A DNA stretch of 64,000 nt from Verrucomicrobiota bacterium (GCA_026398255.1 JAPLTG010000029.1:62001-126000), one strand, 5' to 3'. Counted from the first letter of the stretch, positions 1-7,805 are shown. Translations and numbers: made by a program. The notes: generated from the letters alone by a model not told the origin.

Positions 1-219
1 AGCGGATGCAAGAATTTGACCGCGAGAATAATCAGTCAATCGCGGCATTTTTCGTTCAGAAAGTTTAAGCTCGGGTGAAGGTTTTTCTCGATGCGAAAAT
101 TCTCTTTGCCGGATAACAAACTGGAACTCCGATGCGGTGCCTCGTAGAGTGTTTGCAAGTCAATGGCCATGAGCGTCCTGCGGCATCGTAAAAAACCTTG
201 GTTGAATACTCCGAAAAAT

Positions 220-234
220 GTGGGATTATCCCAC
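220..234. promoter_or_regulatory. 15-bp perfect palindrome, candidate antitoxin operator
   Basis: The sequence GTGGGAT-T-ATCCCAC is a perfect inverted repeat with a single central base. It ends two bases before the likely GTG start of the AbrB-type antitoxin. AbrB/MazE-fold antitoxins usually repress their own operon by binding such palindromes, so an operator is a reasonable inference. Confidence 0.45.
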
Positions 235-236
235 GA

Positions 237-467
237 GTGAAGCTCATTGTTGATCAAAAGCGTCGTGTCGTATTGCCGAAATCCGTGAAGCCCGGAGATG
301 CCTTGGAAGTCATGTCCACTGGGGATGTGATTTTACTACATGTGTTAAAGCCTGTCCTGAGAGGTGTTCCGCCGGTTTCTCCAACGCCGGTTTCCTGGGA
401 CTTGTTGACTGGTGTGGATCTGGATGAACCGGCGTTTGATTCCCTCTCGAATGAAAGCGTTGCTTGA
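237..467 (+). CDS. AbrB/MazE-fold antitoxin
   Basis: This is a 76-residue protein whose first half reads as a SpoVT/AbrB DNA-binding fold: a 'VDQKRRVVLPKSVKPGD' core followed by an 'LEVMSTGDVILLHV' strand. The second half is proline- and acid-rich, as expected of a toxin-binding tail. I chose the GTG at 237 because the AbrB fold starts there; a TTG at 198 would add 13 residues of unlikely sequence. The gene overlaps the downstream PIN toxin by 17 bases, the usual arrangement of a type II toxin-antitoxin operon. The predicted role is to neutralise the toxin and repress the operon. No strong Shine-Dalgarno sequence is visible. Confidence 0.75.
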   Translation: MKLIVDQKRRVVLPKSVKPGDALEVMSTGDVILLHVLKPVLRGVPPVSPTPVSWDLLTGVDLDEPAFDSLSNESVA

Positions 468-849
468 TACCGGCGTTTGGTTTCGCCGATACCACGGGCT
501 CCCGATGAGCCAATCCTTGCGGGATTTTCTGAATGACGAAGTGGAGGAGTTCCACATCTGTCCTTTGAGTGTCTCGGAAATTTGTTTCAAGTGGCGGAAG
601 GGGCGATTGCCGGGAGTCCCTGACCCTCAAAAGTGGGTGGCACATTCCTTGCAAAACTTTGTGATGGAGATGCCTGATTCCGCCGTTGCAATGACTTCCG
701 GGCTGTGGGATTGGGCGCATGGCGATTTGGTGGATCGCACGCTGGCAGCGATTGCCAAAGAAAAAGGACTCACGCTCATTCATACGGACAAGGTTTTAAA
801 AAGCATGACCGGCTTTCCCCAAAAATGGTTTCGAAATGTTGCGGAATAG
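451..849 (+). CDS. PIN-domain toxin (VapC-like ribonuclease)
   Basis: The 132-residue product starts MKALLDTGVWFRR and has the acidic quartet of PIN nucleases: Asp6 in LDTGVW, Glu43 in VSEICFKWRKGRL, Asp92/Asp95 in GDLVDRTL and Asp113 in LIHTD. PIN toxins are Mg-dependent RNases, often acting on tRNA or rRNA; the target here cannot be read from sequence. The start is placed at the ATG inside the antitoxin 3' end because the PIN fold begins there. The C-terminus 'FRNVAE' is intact, so the toxin looks functional. Confidence 0.82.
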   Translation: MKALLDTGVWFRRYHGLPMSQSLRDFLNDEVEEFHICPLSVSEICFKWRKGRLPGVPDPQKWVAHSLQNFVMEMPDSAVAMTSGLWDWAHGDLVDRTLAAIAKEKGLTLIHTDKVLKSMTGFPQKWFRNVAE

Positions 850-907
850 GGATGCTCCCCTTGATCAAACACGCCGGGTGGTTATGCAAAAAGCCGGTTG
901 ATTTTGG

Positions 908-990
908 CTTCTGGAATGTAGCGCGGGCGTCTCGCCTGCGGGCGTTTGATTTCCGAAGTCAGGCGGGACGCCTGACCTACATAAGCGATT
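908..990. repeat. dispersed palindromic repeat, copy 1
   Basis: An imperfect palindrome with arms 'gcgggcgtctcgcctg' and 'caggcgggacgcctgacc' around a spacer, bounded by 'gtag' and 'ctac'. Closely related copies lie at 4782-4844 and 35482-35519, with a half copy at 50259-50281. It can form a long hairpin and behaves like a REP/BIME-type intergenic element. Confidence 0.7.
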
Positions 991-1002
991 TTAATCGAAT
1001 AT

Positions 1003-1082
1003 GGCAGGGCGGTCGCGCCGCCGACCGCTGCGGGCGAAACATTTTTTTCAAAAGAAGTCGGCAACGGCGTGCCGACTCTACC
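1003..1082. repeat. two short GC-rich palindromes
   Basis: Two further hairpins follow copy 1 directly. One is built on 'gcggtcgcgccgccgaccgc', the other on 'gtcggcaacggcgtgccgac' followed by 'tctacc'. Together with 908-990 they fill the 281-base gap between the toxin and the caspase gene. They resemble other families of verrucomicrobial palindromic intergenic repeats, although no second copy of either is seen in this window. Confidence 0.5.
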
Positions 1083-1130
1083 ATGAAAGCGTCTGAATTT
1101 TTCCCGAAAGAAATTATGGAGGTTTGGGGG

Positions 1131-2804
1131 ATGGTTGATAAAAATGCGCCTATGCTGGCAAATATGGCGTCACGAATGACTCTCCGCGCGGGATTGTTTC
1201 TTGCGGGGTTTTTGGCTTTGGCGATGTCTGGCTGGGCGGAGGTTTCGAAGAAGCCGCCGAAGGAGGCGTTGCTGATTGCGAATGGCAAATACTCGCACTT
1301 CGCTGGCTTGGCGCACCCCGGGGCGGATGCTTCGAAGCTGAGCGCCGCACTCGAGCAGCTCGGCTTTCGCGTGCGTGTGGTGCGGGACGGGAGCCGCGAG
1401 CAAATGCTCGATGCGATCAGCGAGTTTGAGCGCGGGTTGCGAAATACCGGGGCGATCGCGTTTTTCCATTACGGCGGGCATGGCGTTCAGGTGGATGGCA
1501 AAAACTATCTCCTCCCTGCCGATGCCGACATTCCCGATGAACGCCGGGTGGCGACGCGGGCGGTGGCGCTCGATGAGGTGATGACTGCGATGGATGCGGC
1601 GGCGGCGCGGGCGAGCATTATTGTGATTGATGCGTGTCGGGACAACCCGCTACCGGCGGGGTCGGGACGCAATCTCGCGCGGGGTCTCTCGGTGGTGGGT
1701 CTGAAGCCGAAAAACTCGATCGTCATTTACGCAGCGGAGGCTGGAAGCAAGGCGCTCGATGGGCTTTTCACGCCGATCTTGGCCAATTCGCTCCAGCAAA
1801 AAGGCCGCACCATCAATCAAATCATGATCAGCGTCCGCAGCGAGGTGTATGCGAAATCGAGCGGTCAGCAAACGCCGGGGGAATACAACCAGCTTTTCGA
1901 GGAGTTGATTTTGGGAGAGGCGGAGGGTGGCGATTTGTCAGCGGAGAAGATTTTTGCCGCAACGCCTGCGCCGACTCCCTATGTCGCACCAACGCCAAGT
2001 CAACTCTCTAAAGATGACATGGTCTTTGTTGAGGGCGGCACGCTACCGGATTCCTCGGACTTGGCGGGAAAATCGGTGAAGTCCTTTTATATCGGCAGAA
2101 CGGAGGTGACATGGCTGGAGTGGAAAAGGGTGAGAAGCTGGGCATCGGACCACGGCTACGATATTGGGAATGTGGGAGCGGGCAGCGGGAATGACCATCC
2201 GGTGAGGGATGTGAACTGGTATGATTGTGTGAAGTATTGCAATGCGCGAAGTGAGATGGAGGGGATTGAGCCTGTATTCCATGTAAAGGGGAAGGTGTAT
2301 CGGAATGGGGAGTTTGGTGAGAAAGGCTCACAAGCAGTTACTCAGAGTCCAGGCGCGAACGGATACCGCCTGCCAACTGAGGCTGAGTGGGAGTGGGCAG
2401 CTCGAGGCGGGGTGGAAAGCCGAGGCTACGAGTATAGCGGAAGCGATGACCTGGACGAGGTAGGTTGGTTTCGAGGAAACTCGAAGGGAGCGAAGGAGGA
2501 CTTGGGAAGTGTGGCGCTGAAAGAATATGCAGATGGGTTCAAGGATTGGACGGCTGAACAAAAAGTAGTGACGGTCGGTTGCGGCACATTCCCTTTGGCA
2601 ATGAAGGGAAGAAACGAACTCGATCTGCAAGACATGAGCGGAAATGTCTGGGAGTGGTGCTTGGATCTCTATGGCTACGGCCGCGGCCTCCGTGGCGGCG
2701 GTTGGCTTAGCGCCGCAGGCCTCTGCGCTGTCTCTTATCGCCACAACAGCACCCCGGATGCCCGCTTCCCCAGCGGTGGCCTCCGGCTCGCCCGCAGTCA
2801 GTAA
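1131..2804 (+). CDS. exported caspase-like (C14) / FGE-sulfatase fusion protein
   Basis: The 557-residue product has an N-terminal hydrophobic export segment (about residues 17-36). A caspase/metacaspase p20-like domain follows (about 45-265) with the catalytic pair His117 (HYGGHGV) and Cys169 (IDACRDNP). After a Pro/Thr linker comes an FGE-sulfatase (SUMF1-type) domain (about 294-557) with the hallmarks GYRLPTEAEWEWAARGG, SGNVWEWCLD and a terminal GGGW...GLRLARS. The start at 1131 is favoured by GGAGG eight bases upstream; in-frame ATGs at 1152, 1164 and 1176 are alternatives. Caspase-FGE fusions are known in bacteria with complex lifestyles, but their function is mostly unknown. The final 130 bases have a base composition unlike the rest of the FGE domain (see findings). 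Confidence 0.85.
   Translation: MVDKNAPMLANMASRMTLRAGLFLAGFLALAMSGWAEVSKKPPKEALLIANGKYSHFAGLAHPGADASKLSAALEQLGFRVRVVRDGSREQMLDAISEFERGLRNTGAIAFFHYGGHGVQVDGKNYLLPADADIPDERRVATRAVALDEVMTAMDAAAARASIIVIDACRDNPLPAGSGRNLARGLSVVGLKPKNSIVIYAAEAGSKALDGLFTPILANSLQQKGRTINQIMISVRSEVYAKSSGQQTPGEYNQLFEELILGEAEGGDLSAEKIFAATPAPTPYVAPTPSQLSKDDMVFVEGGTLPDSSDLAGKSVKSFYIGRTEVTWLEWKRVRSWASDHGYDIGNVGAGSGNDHPVRDVNWYDCVKYCNARSEMEGIEPVFHVKGKVYRNGEFGEKGSQAVTQSPGANGYRLPTEAEWEWAARGGVESRGYEYSGSDDLDEVGWFRGNSKGAKEDLGSVALKEYADGFKDWTAEQKVVTVGCGTFPLAMKGRNELDLQDMSGNVWEWCLDLYGYGRGLRGGGWLSAAGLCAVSYRHNSTPDARFPSGGLRLARSQ
2671..2804 (+). other. candidate DGR-type variable region at the 3' end of the FGE domain
   Basis: The terminal residues GGGWLSAAGLCAVSYRHN then STPDARFPSGGLRLARSQ fit the consensus of diversity-generating-retroelement target proteins, in which Asn-rich template positions are diversified around fixed W, C, R, TPD and GLR residues. 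The putatively variable positions mostly use codons ending in C or T, as expected from AAC/AAT template codons. The coding strand turns C-rich here, whereas the preceding 500 bases are G-rich. No reverse transcriptase or template repeat is present in the window. Confidence 0.4.
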
Positions 2805-2894
2805 ACTAAGCTCAAGAAAAAGTCTTAAGGATTCAAACACTCCACCCCGACTTGCGTATTGATCGCCTCCAAGGGGAGGGACTAGCGTTCGGGG

Positions 2895-3716
2895 GTGGAT
2901 TGGTTCACTGCGAGACATGTATTTTTGCTGGCTGTCGTTTGTTACGGCGGCGGGATGATTCACTCGCTGTTTCTTTGGCGGCGCGGCTTTTTGCGCGATG
3001 CGCGGGTTGGGTATTTTCTGCTGGTGGCCGCATTTATACTCCAGAGCTGGGCGATGTTTTTGCGGGGCATCTCGATCAAAGCCTGCCCGGTGAACAACCT
3101 TTTCGAGGCGATGCTTTTTGTCTGCTGGGGCCTGGTTGTGGCCTGCCTGGCGTTGGGGATTTCAAGTCGACTGCGGTTCATCGCGGCGTTCGCCTCGCCG
3201 TTGCTTTTTGCGATGGGGGTTTTTGCGCTCATGCCGGCTCTGGATACGGCGCCGACGGGTGCTCCTCAATTCTCCGGGTGGCTCGTGAGCATCCACGCGG
3301 CCATGATTCTTCTGGCTTACGGAGCGTTCGGTATGGCGGCGGTTTCGGCGATCATGTTTCTAACGCAGGATCATAATTTGAAGCTCAAGAAACTCTCGGC
3401 GGTTCTCTCGGTGATGCCGCCGATCCAGCGTCTCGAGAGAGTCTCCTCGGGACTCGTCGTGGCGGGGTTTGTGATGCTCACGCTGGGACTTCTCGCGGGC
3501 GCGGGACTGCCGAGGCCCGAGGGGCTTTCCTATTTTGCGGATGTGAAGGTGAAATGGTCAGCCCTCTTGTGGGTCGCCTACTTTGCCGTGATTCTTTGCC
3601 GCTGGCGGTTTGATCTGGCCGGCCGCCATTTCGCGTATGCCGTCGCCGGGGTTTTCACCTTTCTCCTGCTGACCTTCTGGGGCACAAACCTGCTCTCAAC
3701 CTTGCACAACCCATGA
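2895..3716 (+). CDS. HemX/CcsA-like cytochrome c assembly membrane protein
   Basis: This 273-residue polytopic membrane protein has about eight hydrophobic segments and family signatures such as ILQSWAMFLRGI, CPVNNLFEAMLF, SIHAAMILLAYGAFG and the C-terminal FWGTNLLSTLH. The tryptophan-rich WWD haem-handling motif of true CcsA/CcmF is missing, so a HemX-type protein that modulates or stabilises glutamyl-tRNA reductase is the better match. The gene overlaps hemA by four bases (ATGA), which supports coupled translation and a haem role. The start is a GTG preceded at some distance by AAGGGGAGGG. Confidence 0.78.
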   Translation: MDWFTARHVFLLAVVCYGGGMIHSLFLWRRGFLRDARVGYFLLVAAFILQSWAMFLRGISIKACPVNNLFEAMLFVCWGLVVACLALGISSRLRFIAAFASPLLFAMGVFALMPALDTAPTGAPQFSGWLVSIHAAMILLAYGAFGMAAVSAIMFLTQDHNLKLKKLSAVLSVMPPIQRLERVSSGLVVAGFVMLTLGLLAGAGLPRPEGLSYFADVKVKWSALLWVAYFAVILCRWRFDLAGRHFAYAVAGVFTFLLLTFWGTNLLSTLHNP

Positions 3717-4771
3717 TCGTCACGCTGGGATTGAGCCATCATTCCTCGCCGGTCGAGTTGCGCGAGCGTTTTGCCTTTGCTGAATCGCGGATTCCCGAGG
3801 CGCTTCAAATTCTCCGGCAAAGCGGAAACATCGAGGAGGCCGTGATTCTCTCGACCTGCAACCGGGTGGAAATCTACGCGGTCGCCGCAGACAGCCATGT
3901 GACGCGGGGATTCTCGACGGTGCGGGAATTTCTCGCCGAGTTCCATAACCACGAAGGTCCACTAGGCTCGGAATTCTACGCGCTCACCGAGCCAGACAGC
4001 CTGCGACACCTTTTCCGCGTGGCGGCGGGGCTCGACTCGATGGTGATGGGTGAGACGGAAATCCTCGGGCAGTTGAAGCAAGCCTACCAACTCGCTTTGG
4101 AAAATGGTCACACGGGCGGGCGACTCAACCGGGCGTTCCAGCGAGCCTTCCAAGCCGCGAAACAAATCCGCACCGAGACAAAAATCCAACGCGGCTGTGT
4201 GAGCGTCGCTTCGGCGGCGGTGGGGTTGGCCGAGCACATTTTCAATTCCCTCGCGGAACAAGAAGTTCTCGTCATCGGTGCTGGAGACACGAGCGAGAAA
4301 ACCGCCCGGGCCCTTCTCTCGCGGGGCGCGCGGGGCGTTGTTGTTGCCAACCGCACCGGTGAGCGATCCCAAGCTTTGGCCGAGACGCTGGGAGGCCGGT
4401 CGATTCCTTTTGAAAACTGGGAGCGCGAGTTGGAACGGCTCGATATCGTGATCAGCAGCACGGCCTCGCCCGGATATGTTCTCGACCGGGCGCGCCTCGA
4501 GCCAATCCTGAAGCGCCGCCACGGCCGGGCGCTCCTGTTGATCGACATCGCCGTTCCCCGAGATATCGACCCTTCGATCAACCTCCTTGATAGCGTGTAT
4601 CTCTACAATGTGGATGACCTCCAAGGCATCGCGGACGATTCACTCCGCCAGCGCCGCGAGGAGCTCGATCTGTGCAAAACGATCATCACGGACCGCCTTC
4701 AGGGACTCGTCACGCTGACTTCCGCGCCGAACGCGGGTTCATTTTTCCAAAACGCGCCGACGCGCGCTTAA
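3713..4771 (+). CDS. hemA: glutamyl-tRNA reductase
   Basis: HemA reduces glutamyl-tRNA(Glu) to glutamate-1-semialdehyde with NADPH, the first committed step of C5 haem synthesis. The N-terminal GLSHHSSPVELRERF and the catalytic Cys49 in STCNRVEIYA are present. So are the GLDSMVMGETEILGQ substrate-binding stretch and a Rossmann motif VIGAGDTSE (187-195). At 352 residues it is shorter than E. coli HemA (418), because the C-terminal dimerisation region after VYLYNVDDLQGI is cut to about 60 residues. The ATG overlaps the stop of the HemX-like gene. Confidence 0.95.
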   Translation: MIVTLGLSHHSSPVELRERFAFAESRIPEALQILRQSGNIEEAVILSTCNRVEIYAVAADSHVTRGFSTVREFLAEFHNHEGPLGSEFYALTEPDSLRHLFRVAAGLDSMVMGETEILGQLKQAYQLALENGHTGGRLNRAFQRAFQAAKQIRTETKIQRGCVSVASAAVGLAEHIFNSLAEQEVLVIGAGDTSEKTARALLSRGARGVVVANRTGERSQALAETLGGRSIPFENWERELERLDIVISSTASPGYVLDRARLEPILKRRHGRALLLIDIAVPRDIDPSINLLDSVYLYNVDDLQGIADDSLRQRREELDLCKTIITDRLQGLVTLTSAPNAGSFFQNAPTRA

Positions 4772-4781
4772 TGCCAAAAAA

Positions 4782-4844
4782 GTAGCGCGGGCGTCTCGCC
4801 TGCGGGAGTAGATCAATCTTGGCAGGCGGGACGCCTGCCCTACC
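4782..4844. repeat. dispersed palindromic repeat, copy 2
   Basis: A 63-base imperfect palindrome: arms 'gtagcgcgggcgtctcgcctgc' and 'gcaggcgggacgcctgccctac' pair at about 20 of 22 positions around a short AT-richer loop. It lies between the convergent hemA and hemH genes, where the hairpin could also act as a bidirectional transcription barrier. It has no T-run of its own. Confidence 0.75.
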
Positions 4845-4877
4845 GGACGCCTACCAAAGTCCGATTTTTGACGGGCC

Positions 4878-5897
4878 TCAGTTTTTCGCGAGGAATTCGC
4901 GGGACATCGTCTCGAGCGTGTCGATCCAGAGCGGGTGTTCGTTGAGGCAGGGGATCTGCTCCAAATCCTTGCCGCCGGCTTCGACGAAGGACTCTTTGCC
5001 GCGAATTCGAATTTCTTCGAGGGTTTCGAGGCAGTCGGAAACAAATGCCGGGCACATGACGAGGATGCGCTGAACTCCTTCCTTCGCGAGGCGCTCTAAT
5101 TCAAGATCGGTGTAGGGTTTGATCCAAGGATCGCGGCCGAGGCGGGACTGGAAGGAGACCGACCATTTGCCCTCGGGCAGGCCAGCGCCCTTGGCGACTT
5201 CCTCGGCGGTGCGGATGCATTGGTGCTTGTAGCAAACCTGATGCGCGGCTTCGCACGGCGTGTGGCAGCAATCGGCAACTTTCAGGCAGTGTGAGCGGGT
5301 GGGGTCGGATTTTTTGATGTGGCGCTCGGGGATGCCGTGGAAGCTGAAAAGCAAGTGGTCGAATCCGCCTGCGAGATGGTCTTTCATGCTCACCACGAGG
5401 GCCGCGATGTAATCGGGGCGCTGGTAGTAGGGAGGCTGAACCACGATTTTCATGGCCGGGTCGATTTGTGCGGCGAGTTCCTGCACGCGCACAACGGCAG
5501 TTTCGTAGCTCGACATCGCGTAGTGCGGAAAAAGTGGGATAAGCAAAACCTCGGTCGCGCCTTTGGCTTTCAGATTTTTGATTGCCGATTCGATCGAGGG
5601 ATTCTGGTAGCGCATGGCGAGTTCGACCGGCACATCGACGCGCTTTTGCAAAAGATCTTGGGAATGGCGGCTCGCGACGATGAGCGGCGAGCCTTCGGGC
5701 GTCCAAACGGTCGAGTAGGCGTGGCCGGATTCCTTCGGGCGGTTGATCAGGACGATGCCCACGATGAGCCGGCGGAGGATCCATGGCACATCAATCACGC
5801 GGCCATCCATCAGAAACTCGTTGAGGTAGCGGCGCACATCCGGGACGGACGGCGAATCGGGGGAGCCTAGATTAACCAAGAGGATTGCCTTGCTCAT
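4878..5897 (-). CDS. hemH: ferrochelatase
   Basis: HemH inserts Fe(II) into protoporphyrin IX, the last step of haem synthesis. The 339-residue protein shows LVNLGSPDSP at the start, the catalytic His187 in FSFHGIPERH, the SFQSRLGRDPW loop and the CPAFVSDCLETLEEI motif with the metal-path glutamates. Between residues 204 and 227 is a cysteine-rich insertion (Cys204, 210, 211, 215, 222, 227) that E. coli HemH lacks but Bacteroidetes enzymes have in similar form. It may bind a metal or Fe-S cluster. The gene lies 60 bases downstream of sufE on the same strand, linking haem and sulfur genes. Confidence 0.94.
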   Translation of the reverse strand: MSKAILLVNLGSPDSPSVPDVRRYLNEFLMDGRVIDVPWILRRLIVGIVLINRPKESGHAYSTVWTPEGSPLIVASRHSQDLLQKRVDVPVELAMRYQNPSIESAIKNLKAKGATEVLLIPLFPHYAMSSYETAVVRVQELAAQIDPAMKIVVQPPYYQRPDYIAALVVSMKDHLAGGFDHLLFSFHGIPERHIKKSDPTRSHCLKVADCCHTPCEAAHQVCYKHQCIRTAEEVAKGAGLPEGKWSVSFQSRLGRDPWIKPYTDLELERLAKEGVQRILVMCPAFVSDCLETLEEIRIRGKESFVEAGGKDLEQIPCLNEHPLWIDTLETMSREFLAKN

Positions 5898-5957
5898 AGG
5901 GCGGGGAGGTTGTCCGGAGCGGCGGGGATTTTCAAACCTTTCCGCGCGGGAAGCGGC

Positions 5958-6413
5958 TTATTGACGGGCCGCACGCTGACGGTTCAGCCAAACCTTTGTG
6001 ATCCCCTTCATCCGAGTGAGGATGTAGTAAACGGTCTGGCTGCGCTGGCGCACGAGGTCGGCCCCCACGATTTTCGGAACGAAGTCGGCCGGAATCTCCA
6101 AGACCTCCTCCGGGGTGCAACCGGCGAGGCCTCTGCAAAGAATCGAGGTCATCGCCTTCGTGAGCGTCTGGACCTGAGGACCAAGTGTGACGCGGAATTC
6201 GCAGGCGCGGGTGCTCGAGATTTTCAGGAAAACCCCAACGGTGTCCGTGCATTCCTCGTCCTTGCGCACATCTTCCAGATCGAAGGACTCGCCATCGCGA
6301 GGGGCATTTTTCCCAGCCGCGGTGGCGTAAGAAATCAGGGATTCGCGCTTTTCAGGAGCGGGCAGGGATTCGAAGAGTGAGATGATTTGGGCGAGCTTTT
6401 CGGGGTATTCCAT
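5958..6413 (-). CDS. sufE: SufE-like Fe-S assembly sulfur acceptor
   Basis: SufE takes persulfide sulfur from the cysteine desulfurase SufS for Fe-S cluster assembly. The 151-residue size fits. The sulfur-accepting loop is seen as KDEECTDTVGVFL with Cys55, and the later PADFVPKIVGADLVRQRS stretch matches the family's C-terminal helix region. It starts three bases after the rhodanese stop, so the two are probably co-transcribed and may share sulfur-transfer duties. No sufS is visible in the window. Confidence 0.8.
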   Translation of the reverse strand: MEYPEKLAQIISLFESLPAPEKRESLISYATAAGKNAPRDGESFDLEDVRKDEECTDTVGVFLKISSTRACEFRVTLGPQVQTLTKAMTSILCRGLAGCTPEEVLEIPADFVPKIVGADLVRQRSQTVYYILTRMKGITKVWLNRQRAARQ

Positions 6414-6416
6414 GGT

Positions 6417-7274
6417 TTAGCCTCGCTCAATCGGCGCTCCCACGCGGTTGCCCCATTCCGTCCAGGAACCGTCGTAGTTGCGGACATTTTTGTATCCAAG
6501 GAGGTAAGTGAGGACGAACCAAGTGTGGCTCGAGCGCTCGCCGATGCGGCAATACGCGATGACATCCTGACCACGCATGAGCCCCGCTTCCTCTTCGTAA
6601 ATCGCATGGAGTTCCGCTGCGGACTTGAAGGTGCCGTCCTCTTTGACCGCCATTTTCCAGGGAACGCTTGCCGCGCCGGGAACATGGCCGCCACGCAGAA
6701 CTCCCTCTTGGGGATACTCCGGCATGTGGGTGATTTCGCCTCGGAATTCGCCGGGGGAACGCACATCGATAAGGGCGTGGCCGGCCCGACTGTGGGCGAG
6801 GGCTTGGTCGTAGAAAGCACGAATCTCGGCGTCGCGGCGTTCGGCAGCAGGAGTGTATCGACCCTTTACAAAATGCGGCACGGCGCGGGTGAGGTGGCGA
6901 TTTTCCCCGACCCATTTGTCGCGGCCACCGTCCATGATTTTTACTTTTTCGTGACCGAAAAGCTGGAAGGTCCAGAGCGCGTAGCAAGCCCACCAGTTCG
7001 ATTTATCGCCATAGAAAACCACCGTTGTCTCATTCGAAATCCCGTGCCGTTCGCAAAGTTCGGCGAATTGTTTTGGGGAAACATAATCGCGGATCGTCTG
7101 GTCCTGCAGGTCTGCGCGCCAATCGATATGCACCGCCCCCTGGATGTGGCCGGTGTCGTAGAGAAGGTAGTCCTCGTTGCTCTCCACAAGGCGAACGCCG
7201 GAGTCGGACAAATGCTCCGAAACCCACTGCGTCGTGACCAAGGCATCAGGCTGGGCGTAATTTTTATCAATCAT
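6417..7274 (-). CDS. sseA: two-domain rhodanese sulfurtransferase (SseA type)
   Basis: A 285-residue tandem rhodanese. The N-terminal domain (about 10-130) lacks the active cysteine loop. The C-terminal domain (about 150-280) has [15 protein letters not shown] and the active loop YCRIGERSS with Cys242. CRxGxR-type loops are typical of thiosulfate sulfurtransferases rather than the CGSGVTA loop of mercaptopyruvate sulfurtransferases, so thiosulfate is the likelier donor. It is the upstream partner of sufE with a three-base gap. Confidence 0.88.
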   Translation of the reverse strand: MIDKNYAQPDALVTTQWVSEHLSDSGVRLVESNEDYLLYDTGHIQGAVHIDWRADLQDQTIRDYVSPKQFAELCERHGISNETTVVFYGDKSNWWACYALWTFQLFGHEKVKIMDGGRDKWVGENRHLTRAVPHFVKGRYTPAAERRDAEIRAFYDQALAHSRAGHALIDVRSPGEFRGEITHMPEYPQEGVLRGGHVPGAASVPWKMAVKEDGTFKSAAELHAIYEEEAGLMRGQDVIAYCRIGERSSHTWFVLTYLLGYKNVRNYDGSWTEWGNRVGAPIERG

Positions 7275-7328
7275 GGCGTGCCATTAACATCCAAGCGCCT
7301 GCTGCGCGCAAGTGGCAATGGACCCCAG

Positions 7329-7805
7329 TCAGGCTTTAGCGCCTTCAAGCGCCGCGATGCGGGCTTCGAGATTCGTAATGGTTTCCGACGCGATGCGCAG
7401 TTCGTTTTCGAGTTCCGCCACCCGGCTGATCAAGCGGCTCGTATCGGCTTCCTGATAAAACGGAGACTCCGCGACGCTCATGGTCTCCCCGGTGCAGCAA
7501 TTCACGATCGGCGTGGAGGCATCGATTTCGCCGACGTTAAGAAACTCTAAAATCGCCCCGGCACTCGTGGGGCCGTATAGCGGATTCCCTTTCACCTCGA
7601 TCAACCAGTCCAGGTGAAGGTCTTCGATCATCGGCGCCTTGGTCCAAGTCTTGCCGTCGTTCGAGATCGAGTCCTGCGCATTGATCTGGGCGGCGTCGGC
7701 CCACTCGAGGAGCTTCTCAAAAGGAACAGGACCATGGACATTTCCAGAGCCATGTTTTTTCAACAGCCATACGGGGGACTGGTCGGAAGGCATATCGGAA
7801 AGCAA
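7329..7805 (-). CDS. GYF_2 (DUF4339) repeat protein with C-terminal coiled coil
   Basis: The 158-residue protein has two GYF_2-like units. One is near residues 12-58 (WLLKKHGSGNVHGPVPFEKLL) and the other near 67-111 (WLIEVKGNPLYGPTSAGAIL). A predicted coiled coil (about 122-156, SRLISRVAELENELRIASE) completes it. GYF_2 domains are thought to bind proline-rich or membrane partners; no specific function is known. No membrane segment or export signal is visible, so it is probably cytoplasmic. It sits between rnr and sseA on the same strand with short gaps. Confidence 0.7.
   Translation of the reverse strand: MLSDMPSDQSPVWLLKKHGSGNVHGPVPFEKLLEWADAAQINAQDSISNDGKTWTKAPMIEDLHLDWLIEVKGNPLYGPTSAGAILEFLNVGEIDASTPIVNCCTGETMSVAESPFYQEADTSRLISRVAELENELRIASETITNLEARIAALEGAKA

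Noticed and set aside
36-257. Minus-strand 73-codon frame at the window start
   Set aside because: No recognisable family, overlaps the antitoxin start and palindrome, and alternative frames exist in the same place. The first 219 bases otherwise show nothing convincing.
2805-2894. DGR template repeat or reverse transcriptase next to the variable-region candidate
   Set aside because: The 90 bases after the FGE gene contain neither an A-rich copy of the terminal region nor any RT; the next gene is the HemX-like protein. If a DGR exists it lies outside the window.
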